The translations under genes were made by a program, and so were the position numbers. Positions 35,837 through 43,944 of a DNA stretch of 64,000 bases are shown one piece after another (the first letter of the stretch is position 1; every line of letters starts with the position of its first letter). Below the pieces are notes generated by a model that saw only the letters and a program-made list of their open reading frames with translations, searched no databases and had not been told where the DNA came from. Origin of the DNA: an uncultured Prevotellaceae bacterium (GTDB taxonomy: Bacteria > Bacteroidota > Bacteroidia > Bacteroidales > Muribaculaceae); NCBI GenBank assembly GCA_946406035.1, contig CAMJJG010000001.1:62001-126000 (forward strand). The letters run 5' to 3'.

Positions 35837-36937
35837 ATGGCCCATTTTATCAATACCAACAAGGAGTATTACTGGGGCGACTGGTACTTTAAGGACCATG
35901 TGATGGACCCCATGTTTGATTATAAGGCGCACAAGAAGGAGTTGTCGCCCTATTACGAGCAACGGGGATTCAAGGTCTCGATGATGTTTGCCGACTTCTT
36001 TTCACAAGTCAACGGCATCCACAGTGACAAGTACTTGTCGATGGATGTGTATTACTTCTTTGTCGTGCCGGCGCTCAACCGTTACGACTTCATCAATGCC
36101 TATCTCGACAAGAACATCTATACCGAGTTGTTCCCCAACGTGAAACAACCCGCCACCATCGTCAAGAACATCCACGGCCATTTCTACCACAATGGCGAAG
36201 AAATCACTGCCGACCAGGCTGTGACGGCGATTCAACAGGCTGGTGGGGAACTCATGATCAAGCCCACCGTCGAGACCTGTAACGGCGACGGCGTGGAGCA
36301 AATCGAGCTCTTTGGCACCGACCAGTTGAAGGATATGCTTGCCCAATACAAGCTCAACTTCATCGTTCAGGAAAAAGTGAAACAGCACCCCGACATACAG
36401 CGGGTGAATCCCACCTCATTGAACTCGATGCGGCTTTATACCTATCGCAAACTCGATGGCACCTGTGTCTTCCTGTATCCCTATGCGATGTTGCGCTACG
36501 GCGGCAAGGGGGCTATCAAGGACAACACTTCCAAGGGGGGAGGTACTTGCCTGATTGACACCAACGGCTTGGTCGATGATAAGGTTTACCGCTTCAAGAG
36601 CTTGTCGGTATCGTCTCTCAAGCAAGAGACGGGAACCGAACACCTGGTGATTCCCAATTATCACGGGGTCGTCAAGACACTGCTCGATGCACACAGCCGT
36701 TTGCCCTATTTTGATTTTGTGGGATGGGATGTGACGGTGCTGCCCGATGGAGAGCCGTTGCTCATCGAGTTCAACCTGGTGCCCGCTATCGAGGGGCCCC
36801 AGTTGATGGCCGGACCCATGTTTGCCGAACATCTCGACGAGGTCGTTGACAGGGCTCGCCGTGTTGAGTGCAGCAAGGTGCAGGCCAACAAGAAGGTGTT
36901 TGACAAGGGATCATCGTTCTACCTGCACATGCAGTAA
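35837..36937 (+). CDS. ATP-grasp enzyme of the sugar-transfer-associated type
   Basis: A 366-residue soluble protein resembling the 'sugar-transfer associated ATP-grasp' family (ATPgrasp_ST). Visible are the nucleotide-binding strand ELMIKPTVETCNGDGVEQIE, NFIVQEKVKQHP, and SLNSMRLYTYRKLDGTCVFL. The glycine-rich loop is KDNTSKGGGTCLIDTNGLV, and the metal-binding segment FDFVGWDVTVLPDGEPLLIE is followed by FNLVPAIEGPQ. Family enzymes join a carboxylate to an amine via an acyl phosphate. Here it could form an amide between an acid and an amino sugar or amino acid. It is not similar in detail to the ATP-grasp domain of the fusion at 29590. Confidence 0.85.
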   Translation: MAHFINTNKEYYWGDWYFKDHVMDPMFDYKAHKKELSPYYEQRGFKVSMMFADFFSQVNGIHSDKYLSMDVYYFFVVPALNRYDFINAYLDKNIYTELFPNVKQPATIVKNIHGHFYHNGEEITADQAVTAIQQAGGELMIKPTVETCNGDGVEQIELFGTDQLKDMLAQYKLNFIVQEKVKQHPDIQRVNPTSLNSMRLYTYRKLDGTCVFLYPYAMLRYGGKGAIKDNTSKGGGTCLIDTNGLVDDKVYRFKSLSVSSLKQETGTEHLVIPNYHGVVKTLLDAHSRLPYFDFVGWDVTVLPDGEPLLIEFNLVPAIEGPQLMAGPMFAEHLDEVVDRARRVECSKVQANKKVFDKGSSFYLHMQ

Positions 36938-36956
36938 ACCGGGCAATCGACAAGAG

Positions 36957-37538
36957 GTGGAGATTCGGCAGATTGTCAATCGTGTGTTCAACTCGTGCAG
37001 CTATGTGATCTCGTGGCGTGACCAGTCGTGGCTCGTCGATTGTGGCGACGTGCCGCCTGTGTTGGCAGCCATCAGGGGCACATTGAGTGGGGTGCTGTTG
37101 ACCCACGCCCATTTCGACCATATCTACGGCTTGAATCAACTGCTGTCGTTATTTCCTGGCCTGCCCATTTTTACCAACCAACACGGGAAGGACGGCCTGT
37201 TGAGCGACAAACTCAATTTCTCGAGGTATCACGAGGAGCCCTTTGTGCTAGACGTGCCAGAGTGTATCCATGTTGTTGATGATGGCGCGGTAATCAAGCT
37301 GATGGAGGGGGTGCTGGCACGCGCGGTGGCTACTCCTGGACATGGCCCCAGTTGCATCACATGGGTGGTAAACGATGCCGTTTTCACGGGCGACAGTTAC
37401 ATTCCCGGTGTCAAAACGGTTACCAACTTCCCACATTCTGATAAGGAACTCGCCCATCAAAGTGAAGATCATATCAGGCAGCTCGCGCGTGGCCGCAGGG
37501 TCTTTCCGGGCCATCCATCACAATTAACTGAAACATAA
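36957..37538 (+). CDS. Metallo-beta-lactamase fold hydrolase
   Basis: 193 residues from GTG 36957 (EIRQIVNRVFNSCSYVIS). The metal site VLLTHAHFDHIYGLNQ (HxHxDH), VATPGHGPSCITW, VFTGDSYIPGV and VFPGHPSQ supply all zinc ligands. The GTG start lies 19 nt past the previous stop; a start further upstream would overlap the ATP-grasp gene by over 100 nt and is rejected. Members with this compact layout hydrolyse thioesters, lactones or esters. Its place among ACP genes makes an acyl-thioester or lactone hydrolase plausible, by inference. Confidence 0.82.
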   Translation: MEIRQIVNRVFNSCSYVISWRDQSWLVDCGDVPPVLAAIRGTLSGVLLTHAHFDHIYGLNQLLSLFPGLPIFTNQHGKDGLLSDKLNFSRYHEEPFVLDVPECIHVVDDGAVIKLMEGVLARAVATPGHGPSCITWVVNDAVFTGDSYIPGVKTVTNFPHSDKELAHQSEDHIRQLARGRRVFPGHPSQLTET

Positions 37539-37554
37539 CAAAAAAGTATATATA

Positions 37555-38694
37555 ATGGCAAACAATAGAATTTTACTTTGTCTCGCCCACATGAGTGGGC
37601 ACGAAATGAAATACATCCAGGAGGCTTTTGACACCAACTGGGTTGTGCCACTCGGTCCCAACGTCAATGCCTTTGAGCAGGACTTGGAGCAATTGTGCGG
37701 TAACGGCAAGCATGTTGTCGTGCTCAGTTCGGGAACAGCGGCGATTCACCTGGCGCTTGTGCAGCTAGGTGTGGGACGTGACGATGAAGTCATTTGTCAG
37801 TCCATGACCTTCTCGGCGAGTGCCAATCCTATATGTTATCAGGGGGGCGTACCAGTGTTTGTCGACAGCGAGCGTGACTCATGGAACATCGACCCCAATC
37901 TGCTCGAGGATGCCATCAAGGACCGTATAGCCAAGACGGGTCGTAAACCCAAGGCCATCATTCCCGTTTACTTGTACGGCATGCCCGCCAGGATCGACGA
38001 CATCATAGCCATCTCACGTCGCTATGAGATTCCCGTCATCGAGGATTCGGCCGAGGCCTTCGGCTCGCGTTATCGCGGCCAGTTGTGCGGCACGTTCGGC
38101 GATTTTGGCATCATGAGTTTCAACGGCAACAAGATGATTACCACTAGTGGCGGTGGAGGCCTCATCTGTCCCGACGAGGCGACCAAGAAACGCACCATGT
38201 TCTATGCCACCCAGTCACGAGAGCCCTTCCCCTATTACCTGCACAAGGAGCTTGGCTACAACTATCGCATGAGCAACATCTGTGCCGGCATCGGCCGTGG
38301 CCAGATGTTTGTCCTCGAGGAGCACTTGGCTCATCACAGGCACCTGTGCGACCGTTATGTGGAACTGTTTGCCAACGTGGATGGCATCACCGTTCACACC
38401 AACCCCGACGAGCGCTGTGACAGCAACTACTGGCTCAACACAATCCTCATCGATCCCCACAAGACAGGAACCGATTATGAGACCGTTCGCCAGCATCTCG
38501 ACGCGTGCAACATCGAGAGCCGTCCGCTGTGGAAGCCCATGCACACCCAACCCGTGTTCAACGGCGCGCCAGCCTATGTCAACGGCGTGAGCGAGGAGTT
38601 GTTCTCGATGGGCCTCTGCCTTCCTAGCGGCCCTTGGGTGAGCGACGAGGATGTTGAGCGCGTGGCACGTGAAATCATCGCTTGCTGCAAGTGA
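37555..38694 (+). CDS. DegT/DnrJ/EryC1 family sugar aminotransferase (PglE-like)
   Basis: A 379-residue PLP-dependent aminotransferase. Motifs in order: VVVLSSGTAAIHLALVQLGV, QSMTFSASANPICYQGGVPV, IPVIEDSAEAFGSRYRGQLC, and the Schiff-base Lys193 in GIMSFNGNKMITTSGGGGLI. NYRMSNICAGIGRGQM and IESRPLWKPMHTQPVF follow. This pattern is that of enzymes that aminate C4 of UDP-4-keto-6-deoxy-HexNAc, such as PglE. It is directly followed by a PglD-like acyltransferase, as in bacillosamine-type pathways. The 4,6-dehydratase that would supply the keto sugar is not in the window. Confidence 0.9.
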   Translation: MANNRILLCLAHMSGHEMKYIQEAFDTNWVVPLGPNVNAFEQDLEQLCGNGKHVVVLSSGTAAIHLALVQLGVGRDDEVICQSMTFSASANPICYQGGVPVFVDSERDSWNIDPNLLEDAIKDRIAKTGRKPKAIIPVYLYGMPARIDDIIAISRRYEIPVIEDSAEAFGSRYRGQLCGTFGDFGIMSFNGNKMITTSGGGGLICPDEATKKRTMFYATQSREPFPYYLHKELGYNYRMSNICAGIGRGQMFVLEEHLAHHRHLCDRYVELFANVDGITVHTNPDERCDSNYWLNTILIDPHKTGTDYETVRQHLDACNIESRPLWKPMHTQPVFNGAPAYVNGVSEELFSMGLCLPSGPWVSDEDVERVAREIIACCK

Positions 38695-38730
38695 AAAACC
38701 TGATTATTAAAAAAACTTCAAGATAGATAT

Positions 38731-39372
38731 ATGAAAATCGCAATATATGGAGCGGGTGGATTTGGCAAGGAAGTGGCCTGCCTTATCGAGAGAATCAATA
38801 AGCACAACGGTGACTGGGAACTGATAGGTTTCTTTGACGACACCAAGCCGGCTGGCACTATGGTTTCACGATATGGTAAAGTGCTTGGAGGATTGGAGAC
38901 CCTCTGCCAGTACAACGAACCGCTGGCAGTGGCATTTGCTATCAACGAGAACAAGAGCGTTCGCCGCATCAGTGAGAGCATCGACAATGATAACATCTCG
39001 TTCCCCAACCTGATTGACCCGTCAACCTTCCTGGTCGATGAACTGGCTTTTGAAATAGGCAAGGGTAATATCATTCAGAACGACTGCATGGTCTCCTGTG
39101 ATGTGAAGATAGGTGATTTCAACCTCATCAATGATCATGTCGTCATTGGCCATGACAATGTCATCGGCGATTACAACGGCCTCATGCCTGGCGCCCATCT
39201 GTCTGGGGGTATCGTCATCGGCAACAACAATCTGTTGGGGGTCGCTAGTGTCGTCTTGCAGGGCATGGTCATCGGCAATGGAGTCACTCTGGGGGCCAAT
39301 AGCGTGCTCATGACCCAACCCAAGGACGACAGTACCTACCTGGGCGTGCCTGCAATGAAGTTTGATTTTTAG
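38731..39372 (+). CDS. PglD/NeuD-like sugar N-acyltransferase
   Basis: 213 residues. An N-terminal Rossmann-like half (MKIAIYGAGGFGKEVACLIE) binds the sugar nucleotide. A C-terminal left-handed beta-helix of hexapeptide repeats follows, with NDHVVIGHDNVIGDYNGLMP holding the expected catalytic His, then IGNGVTLGANSVLMTQPKDD. It ends YLGVPAMKFDF. Family enzymes acylate the 4-amino group of UDP-sugars, normally from acetyl-CoA. It is co-linear with the last third of the fusion protein at 29590. Two such enzymes plus dedicated ACPs suggest that at least one uses an unusual acyl donor. Confidence 0.9.
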   Translation: MKIAIYGAGGFGKEVACLIERINKHNGDWELIGFFDDTKPAGTMVSRYGKVLGGLETLCQYNEPLAVAFAINENKSVRRISESIDNDNISFPNLIDPSTFLVDELAFEIGKGNIIQNDCMVSCDVKIGDFNLINDHVVIGHDNVIGDYNGLMPGAHLSGGIVIGNNNLLGVASVVLQGMVIGNGVTLGANSVLMTQPKDDSTYLGVPAMKFDF

Positions 39373-39421
39373 TTGCACCACTTTACCATATCTGGTAGAA
39401 AACTGCAAGAAAAAACAATAA

Positions 39422-39443
39422 TTATGGCCCAAAAATGCCATAA
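39422..39443. repeat. Hairpin upstream of the second ACP promoter
   Basis: TTATGGC (39422-39428) pairs perfectly with GCCATAA (39437-39443) over an 8-nt loop. There is no T-run. It may be an operator or a weak 3' hairpin of the preceding gene. Confidence 0.35.
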
Positions 39444-39479
39444 GCAATGATAAAAAGTGTGCAATTAAGATTTTTTGTG

Positions 39480-39487
39480 TATTTTTG
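39480..39487 (+). promoter_or_regulatory. -7 box before the second ACP sub-operon
   Basis: TATTTTTG matches TAnnTTTG, 48 nt before ATG 39536. A -33 element is not clear at the expected distance. The 164-nt gap here is the longest within block C. Confidence 0.55.
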
Positions 39488-39535
39488 CATGCTCGTAAAA
39501 ATATCTTTAGGTATTTTTCGTTTTATATTCGTAGA

Positions 39536-39769
39536 ATGGATTTAGAACACTTTATAGTGAATTTTGCGGATCTGTTTGAAGAAACAGATTGCGACTCAAT
39601 AAAGGCCAATACCTGCTTCAAGGATTTGGAGGAATGGTCGTCTTTGCTTGCTTTGTCGGTCATTGCTATGATCGATGAGGAATATGATGTTGAGTTCCGT
39701 GGTGATGACATTCGCGGAAGCAAAACCGTTGAGGACCTTTACAAAATTGTGAAATCTAGAGTAGGGTAG
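39536..39769 (+). CDS. Acyl carrier protein (divergent, WSSL motif)
   Basis: 77 residues starting MDLEHFIVNFADLFEETDCD. The attachment region FKDLEEWSSLLALSVIAMID again has Ser-Ser-Leu instead of Asp-Ser-Leu (Ser36). Ungapped match to the ACP at 32774, 38 of 77 residues. ATG 39536 is preferred over an in-frame ATG at 39489 because the predicted transcription start lies only about 5-8 nt from the latter. It heads the second ACP/KAS III sub-operon. Confidence 0.85.
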   Translation: MDLEHFIVNFADLFEETDCDSIKANTCFKDLEEWSSLLALSVIAMIDEEYDVEFRGDDIRGSKTVEDLYKIVKSRVG

Positions 39770-39879
39770 GGCTTGAGAAATATGAGACCGTTCTGTCACC
39801 ATGTCTAGCTAGTGGCAGGTTGGTCTTGTATGTGTGGCTGTTCTTGTTACATTCTAACCTTTTTTCGCCAATAATCATT

Positions 39880-40929
39880 ATGGCCAACATAACCTTTAAC
39901 GCAGTGGGCATTAGGGCATTGAGCGCCTGTGTTCCTCACGACATCGTTTATAACCGAGATTTAGGCTATCTAATTCCTGAAGAAGAGATTGAAAAAGTGA
40001 TAAGCAATATCGGCATCGCCGAGCGCCGCATCGCTCCCGATGACGTTACTGCGAGCGACCTGTGCTATAAGGCCGCAGTGCAACTGATGGCCGACAATGA
40101 TATTGATCCCGAGAGTATTGACCTGTTGCTGTTCATGAGTCAAACTCAGGATTATCGCATTCCTGCTACATCGTGCATCTTGCAGCATCGCCTGGGCCTG
40201 CCCAAATCCACCATGTGCTTTGACATATCGCTGGGATGCTCGGGATATCTGTATGCCTTGAGCACCGCGTTTGCCTATGCCTCCCTGCCCGGCATTAATC
40301 GCGTGCTGTTGCTCGACGGCGAGACCTTCTCCAAAATCGTCAACCGCCGCGACAAGGTGGACTGGCCGCTCTATGGCGACGCCGGAACGGCGACCCTGGT
40401 CGAGAAAGGTGACTTCGGGCAATCATCGTTCCTGCTTAACACCGACGGCAGCGGCGAGAACACCCTCAAGATACACGCTGGCATGCGCAATCCCATTACC
40501 GCTCAATCCTGTGTCGAGCGTGAGCAAGAAGATGGCAACATTCGCAGCGACCTCGAGGTATTCATGGATGGCATGGATGTCTTCAACTTCGCCATCAGCA
40601 AGGTCCCGCGCTGCGTCAAGCAGGTGCTGGCCGATGCTGGCAAGACGGTCGATGACGTCGACTATCTGGTCTTCCATCAGGCCAACCGCTTCATGATGGA
40701 CTTCTTTGTCAAGAAGCTCAAGATTGACCCCGAGCGGGTGCCCTATTGCATTAGCAAGTATGGTAATACCAGCAGCTCGTCGGTGCCCTTGACGGTCGCT
40801 AGTGAGCTGGTGGGTAAACTCGACGGAACCAAGAACGTGGTCTTCAGCGCATTTGGTGCCGGCTTGAGCTGGGGCGCCGCCCTCTTGTCGATGCATGATT
40901 GCAAGGTGTCTCCTGTTATTGAGTATTGA
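39880..40929 (+). CDS. KAS III-like 3-oxoacyl-ACP synthase
   Basis: 349 residues from ATG 39880 (MANITFNAVGIRALSACVPH). FabH-type triad: Cys120 in DISLGCSGYLYALS, His266 in YLVFHQANRFMMDF, Asn296 in KYGNTSSSSVPLTV. The substrate-side segment GETFSKIVNRRDKVDWPLYG is conserved in KAS III enzymes of glycan-acyl pathways. Its stop codon overlaps the ATG of the VOC gene (TGATG). It is a paralogue of the enzyme at 34753 but not a near-identical copy, so the two probably handle different substrates. The in-frame TTG/GTG starts upstream are rejected. Confidence 0.91.
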   Translation: MANITFNAVGIRALSACVPHDIVYNRDLGYLIPEEEIEKVISNIGIAERRIAPDDVTASDLCYKAAVQLMADNDIDPESIDLLLFMSQTQDYRIPATSCILQHRLGLPKSTMCFDISLGCSGYLYALSTAFAYASLPGINRVLLLDGETFSKIVNRRDKVDWPLYGDAGTATLVEKGDFGQSSFLLNTDGSGENTLKIHAGMRNPITAQSCVEREQEDGNIRSDLEVFMDGMDVFNFAISKVPRCVKQVLADAGKTVDDVDYLVFHQANRFMMDFFVKKLKIDPERVPYCISKYGNTSSSSVPLTVASELVGKLDGTKNVVFSAFGAGLSWGAALLSMHDCKVSPVIEY

Positions 40930-41339
40930 TGGAAAACCTGTTGAGATTCCACCACATCGGCATCGCGTGTCGCGATATCAGCAAAACCGTGGCGTTCTAC
41001 ACGTCGATGGGCTATGCCGCGTCACCTGTCGTGCCCGATGAGTTACAACATGTCAATGTCTGTTTCCTTGACAAGGAGGGAGCCCCCCGCATCGAGCTGC
41101 TCGAACCCTTGGATGAGGAAAACCCGGTAGCTCGCACCCTGGCTGCCATGGGTGTGTCACCCTATCACATGTGCTACGAGGTGGATGACGTCAACGAGGC
41201 CATTTCTGCCCTGCGTCGCCAGCGTTTCATCCTCGTGAGTGGCCCTGTGGCAGCATGCGCGATGCAGGACAGACTCATCGCGTTCTTGTTCAATAAGAAT
41301 ACTGGACTCATCGAACTCGTTGAGTCTCCCAAACAGTAA
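40929..41339 (+). CDS. VOC superfamily protein, epimerase/glyoxalase-like
   Basis: 136 residues with two beta-alpha-beta-beta-beta modules. The metal-binding pattern is present: His in LLRFHHIGIACRDISKTVAF, Glu in APRIELLEPLDEE, His in SPYHMCYEVDD and Glu in TGLIELVESP. This arrangement resembles methylmalonyl-CoA epimerase and glyoxalase I more than dioxygenases. ATG overlaps the KAS III stop by one base, and its own stop overlaps the next start (TAATG). A role in epimerising or isomerising an acyl thioester of the module is inferred. Confidence 0.85.
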   Translation: MENLLRFHHIGIACRDISKTVAFYTSMGYAASPVVPDELQHVNVCFLDKEGAPRIELLEPLDEENPVARTLAAMGVSPYHMCYEVDDVNEAISALRRQRFILVSGPVAACAMQDRLIAFLFNKNTGLIELVESPKQ

Positions 41340-42349
41340 TGACCGACTTGCTGTTGACCTATATCGTCCCGGTCTATAATACGGCCCCCTATGTCGTCAA
41401 GTGCCTTCAGTCACTTGTCAATCAGGGCTTTGAGCCTGATCAGTATGAAATCATTGCTGTTGATGACGGTTCCACCGACGACAGCAGGGCCCGAATCGAG
41501 GCTTTTGCTCAAGAGCACCCCCAGGTGCGCCTCTTGTGTCAAGCCAATGCTGGCGTGAGTGCTGCCCGCAACCTTGCGCTTGATCATGCCCGTGGACGCT
41601 ATGTTCAGTTTATCGACAGCGACGACTATCTGGCCGATGGCGCGATGGCTCAGCTGGTGCGCCGGGCCGTGGACGAGAACCTGGACGTGTTGATGTTCAA
41701 CTTTGATTGGGTTGATGTCGATGGCCAGGCGCTCAAGGTATCTAAGCCCAGAGACGACATGCAATCGACACCCGTAATGACCGGGGTCGAGTTTCTGGAT
41801 GCCTTCACGCTGATGCAATACGTCTGCTGGTATATTGTCCGTCTGGACTGCCTTAACAAGCGGGAGATTCGTTTCAACACCTCGCTCATTGCCTGCGAGG
41901 ACGGGGAAATGTCCCCTCGCTTCATGCTCTATGCCAGCCGTGTCGCTTATTGTGACGCCTCTCCCTACTGCTATGTCAATCGTGGCGACAGCGCCATGAA
42001 TAATACTAACAGGGAACACCTGCGCCGACGCATTTTCAGCCAGATCGACGCAGCCCAATCGATTGACCGAACCATCAACCAATTTGAGGCCGCGACTGGA
42101 CGTGACGTGCCGGCTAGCGTGGCGGGGCTGAGAAACCTTTACCTCTACTTCAGCATGACCAAGGCTCTAACATGTGGCTGTGTGGATGACGCGGTTTCCC
42201 GCATCCGCAGTGCGGGCTTGTATCCCTTCCCCTGCATCGGTCCCGAGACCAATTACATGGGTGCCAAGTGGAAGGTGATTCACCGCTTGATGATGCATCC
42301 GGGCCTGTGGTCTGTGTTGAGCAGGGTCTACAGCATGATGAATAAATGA
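41339..42349 (+). CDS. Family 2 glycosyltransferase
   Basis: A 336-residue GT-A enzyme: MTDLLLTYIVPVYNTAPYVV, nucleotide site AVDDGSTDDSRARIEAFAQE, metal site QFIDSDDYLADGAMAQLV, and TSLIACEDGEMSPRFMLYAS. It is the only glycosyltransferase inside the acyl module and is translationally coupled on both sides (TAATG before, ATGA after). Its GC content matches the module, not the AT-rich glycosyltransferase block. It may transfer the specially acylated sugar. Confidence 0.88.
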   Translation: MTDLLLTYIVPVYNTAPYVVKCLQSLVNQGFEPDQYEIIAVDDGSTDDSRARIEAFAQEHPQVRLLCQANAGVSAARNLALDHARGRYVQFIDSDDYLADGAMAQLVRRAVDENLDVLMFNFDWVDVDGQALKVSKPRDDMQSTPVMTGVEFLDAFTLMQYVCWYIVRLDCLNKREIRFNTSLIACEDGEMSPRFMLYASRVAYCDASPYCYVNRGDSAMNNTNREHLRRRIFSQIDAAQSIDRTINQFEAATGRDVPASVAGLRNLYLYFSMTKALTCGCVDDAVSRIRSAGLYPFPCIGPETNYMGAKWKVIHRLMMHPGLWSVLSRVYSMMNK

Positions 42350-43944
42350 CCATGACAACTTTTATCTTTCGCAATCAGACGGTTGAACCCTTCTTTGGCG
42401 ATGAGGGGGTAACCTATTCGGGATATGGCGACATCAGCCTTGTCCCCTCCGACGTGGACCGCTACATCTGGTTCTATCAAGTACCAGTCAATGCCAATGC
42501 CGTGCAGCTGGCCCAGGAAATCCTCTCTTATCAGGACAAGTTGGACCTGGTGCTCAAGAGCGTTGATCCACACAAGCCGTTCATCATCTTTTCCTTGGTC
42601 AACCTGTTCCCGTTAAGGTTGACTGGAGACGCGGTCACTGTCGATCATGCTGTCATGGCGTTTAATCGTTATGTGACCGAGAGGGTCGTTGGAGCCACCC
42701 ATGTCAAGTGGGTCGATTTCGGAGATTTCACCTCGCGCTACAGTGACGTGAACCTGGTGAACTGGAAGTTTTATCTCATGTCACAGACGCTGCTCAATCC
42801 CAAGCTGGCCCATGACTTCAAGTCGTGGTGGAGTGGGGTGGAACGTGGCCTCGCACTGCAGCGCAAGAAGTGCCTGGTTCTGGACCTGGATAACACCCTC
42901 TGGGGCGGTGTGCTGGGCGAGGATGGCGTTGACGGTATCAAGCTGGGAGGTGATTATCCCGGCAAGGCGTTCTCCTACTGGCAGCAGGCGTTGTTGCAAC
43001 TGGCCAACAATGGTGTGATATTGACCGTGTGCAGCAAGAACAACGAGGCCGATGTCCAGGAAGCTTGGGACAACAACCCGTTCATGGTGCTCAAGCGCGA
43101 ACACTTCAGCGCCACGCGCATCAACTGGCAGGACAAGGTGAGCAACATTCGCGACATGGCCGACGAGCTCAACATCGGGCTAGACAGCATGGTCTTTATC
43201 GATGACAATCCTGCCGAGCGGGAACTTGTCAAGCAGATGCTGCCACAAGTCGAAGTCCCCGATTTCCCTGATAAACCGCATCAGCTCATGCCGTTCTTCA
43301 AGGGCCTGGTGGAACGCTATTTCCGCATCTATGCTGTGACCGACGAGGATCGGCTCAAGACGCAGCAGTATCGTGCCAATGCCATGCGCAGGTCCCAGCA
43401 AGCGCGTTTTGCCGATTTGGACAGTTACCTCGAGAGCCTGTCCATGCAGCTTGACATCATTCCGGCCGATGAGCACAACCTGCCCCGCATAGCCCAGATG
43501 ACGCAAAAGACCAATCAATTCAACCTCACCACCCGCCGCTACAGCGAGGCCGATGTGCAACAGCGCATCGATGAGGGATGGCGCATCTATTGCATGAGCG
43601 TGAAAGACCGGTTTGGCGATAACGGGATTACTGGAACCGTCTTTCTGGAACCTCTCGACTGGGACAAGATGGGCATCGATTCTCTGCTGCTCAGTTGCCG
43701 GGTGCTCGGAAAAGGGCTCGAAGATGCCTTTATCGCATCGATTTTCAACCAGTTGAGGCTCGAGGGCGTGAGGCGCATCGTGGCCGACTACCTGCCAACG
43801 GCCAAGAATGGGCAGACGGCCAACTTCTATGACCGCTTGGGCATGAATTGCGTCAGCGTCGATGATGATGGCGCCAAGCATTACGAGATGGATCTCGATC
43901 ATGCAATAGAAATTAAGAATTATTATAACATTAATATATTATGA
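42346..43944 (+). CDS. FkbH-like HAD enzyme with GNAT-type C-terminal domain
   Basis: 532 residues. FkbH enzymes dephosphorylate 1,3-bisphosphoglycerate and load the glyceryl unit onto an ACP. Residues about 1-170 are the family's N-terminal region (SWWSGVERGLALQRKKCLVL at its end). The HAD core follows with LVLDLDNTLWGGVLGEDGVD (Asp180, Asp182), GVILTVCSKNNEADVQEAWD and MVFIDDNPAERELVKQMLPQ. The C-terminal acyltransferase-like part has TQKTNQFNLTTRRYSEADVQ and LLLSCRVLGKGLEDAFIASI. Start overlaps the preceding stop (ATGA), and its stop overlaps the following ACP start (ATGA), matching the usual FkbH-ACP pairing. Confidence 0.93.
   Translation: MTMTTFIFRNQTVEPFFGDEGVTYSGYGDISLVPSDVDRYIWFYQVPVNANAVQLAQEILSYQDKLDLVLKSVDPHKPFIIFSLVNLFPLRLTGDAVTVDHAVMAFNRYVTERVVGATHVKWVDFGDFTSRYSDVNLVNWKFYLMSQTLLNPKLAHDFKSWWSGVERGLALQRKKCLVLDLDNTLWGGVLGEDGVDGIKLGGDYPGKAFSYWQQALLQLANNGVILTVCSKNNEADVQEAWDNNPFMVLKREHFSATRINWQDKVSNIRDMADELNIGLDSMVFIDDNPAERELVKQMLPQVEVPDFPDKPHQLMPFFKGLVERYFRIYAVTDEDRLKTQQYRANAMRRSQQARFADLDSYLESLSMQLDIIPADEHNLPRIAQMTQKTNQFNLTTRRYSEADVQQRIDEGWRIYCMSVKDRFGDNGITGTVFLEPLDWDKMGIDSLLLSCRVLGKGLEDAFIASIFNQLRLEGVRRIVADYLPTAKNGQTANFYDRLGMNCVSVDDDGAKHYEMDLDHAIEIKNYYNINIL

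Noticed and set aside
36822-36956. Upstream extension of the MBL protein
   Set aside because: It would overlap the ATP-grasp gene by over 100 nt and the added residues do not resemble an MBL N-terminus; GTG 36957 fits better.
32774-43944. A polyketide synthase or NRPS cluster
   Set aside because: There are ACPs, KAS III enzymes and an adenylating ligase, but no modular KS-AT, condensation or thioesterase domains; the surroundings are glycan biosynthesis genes.
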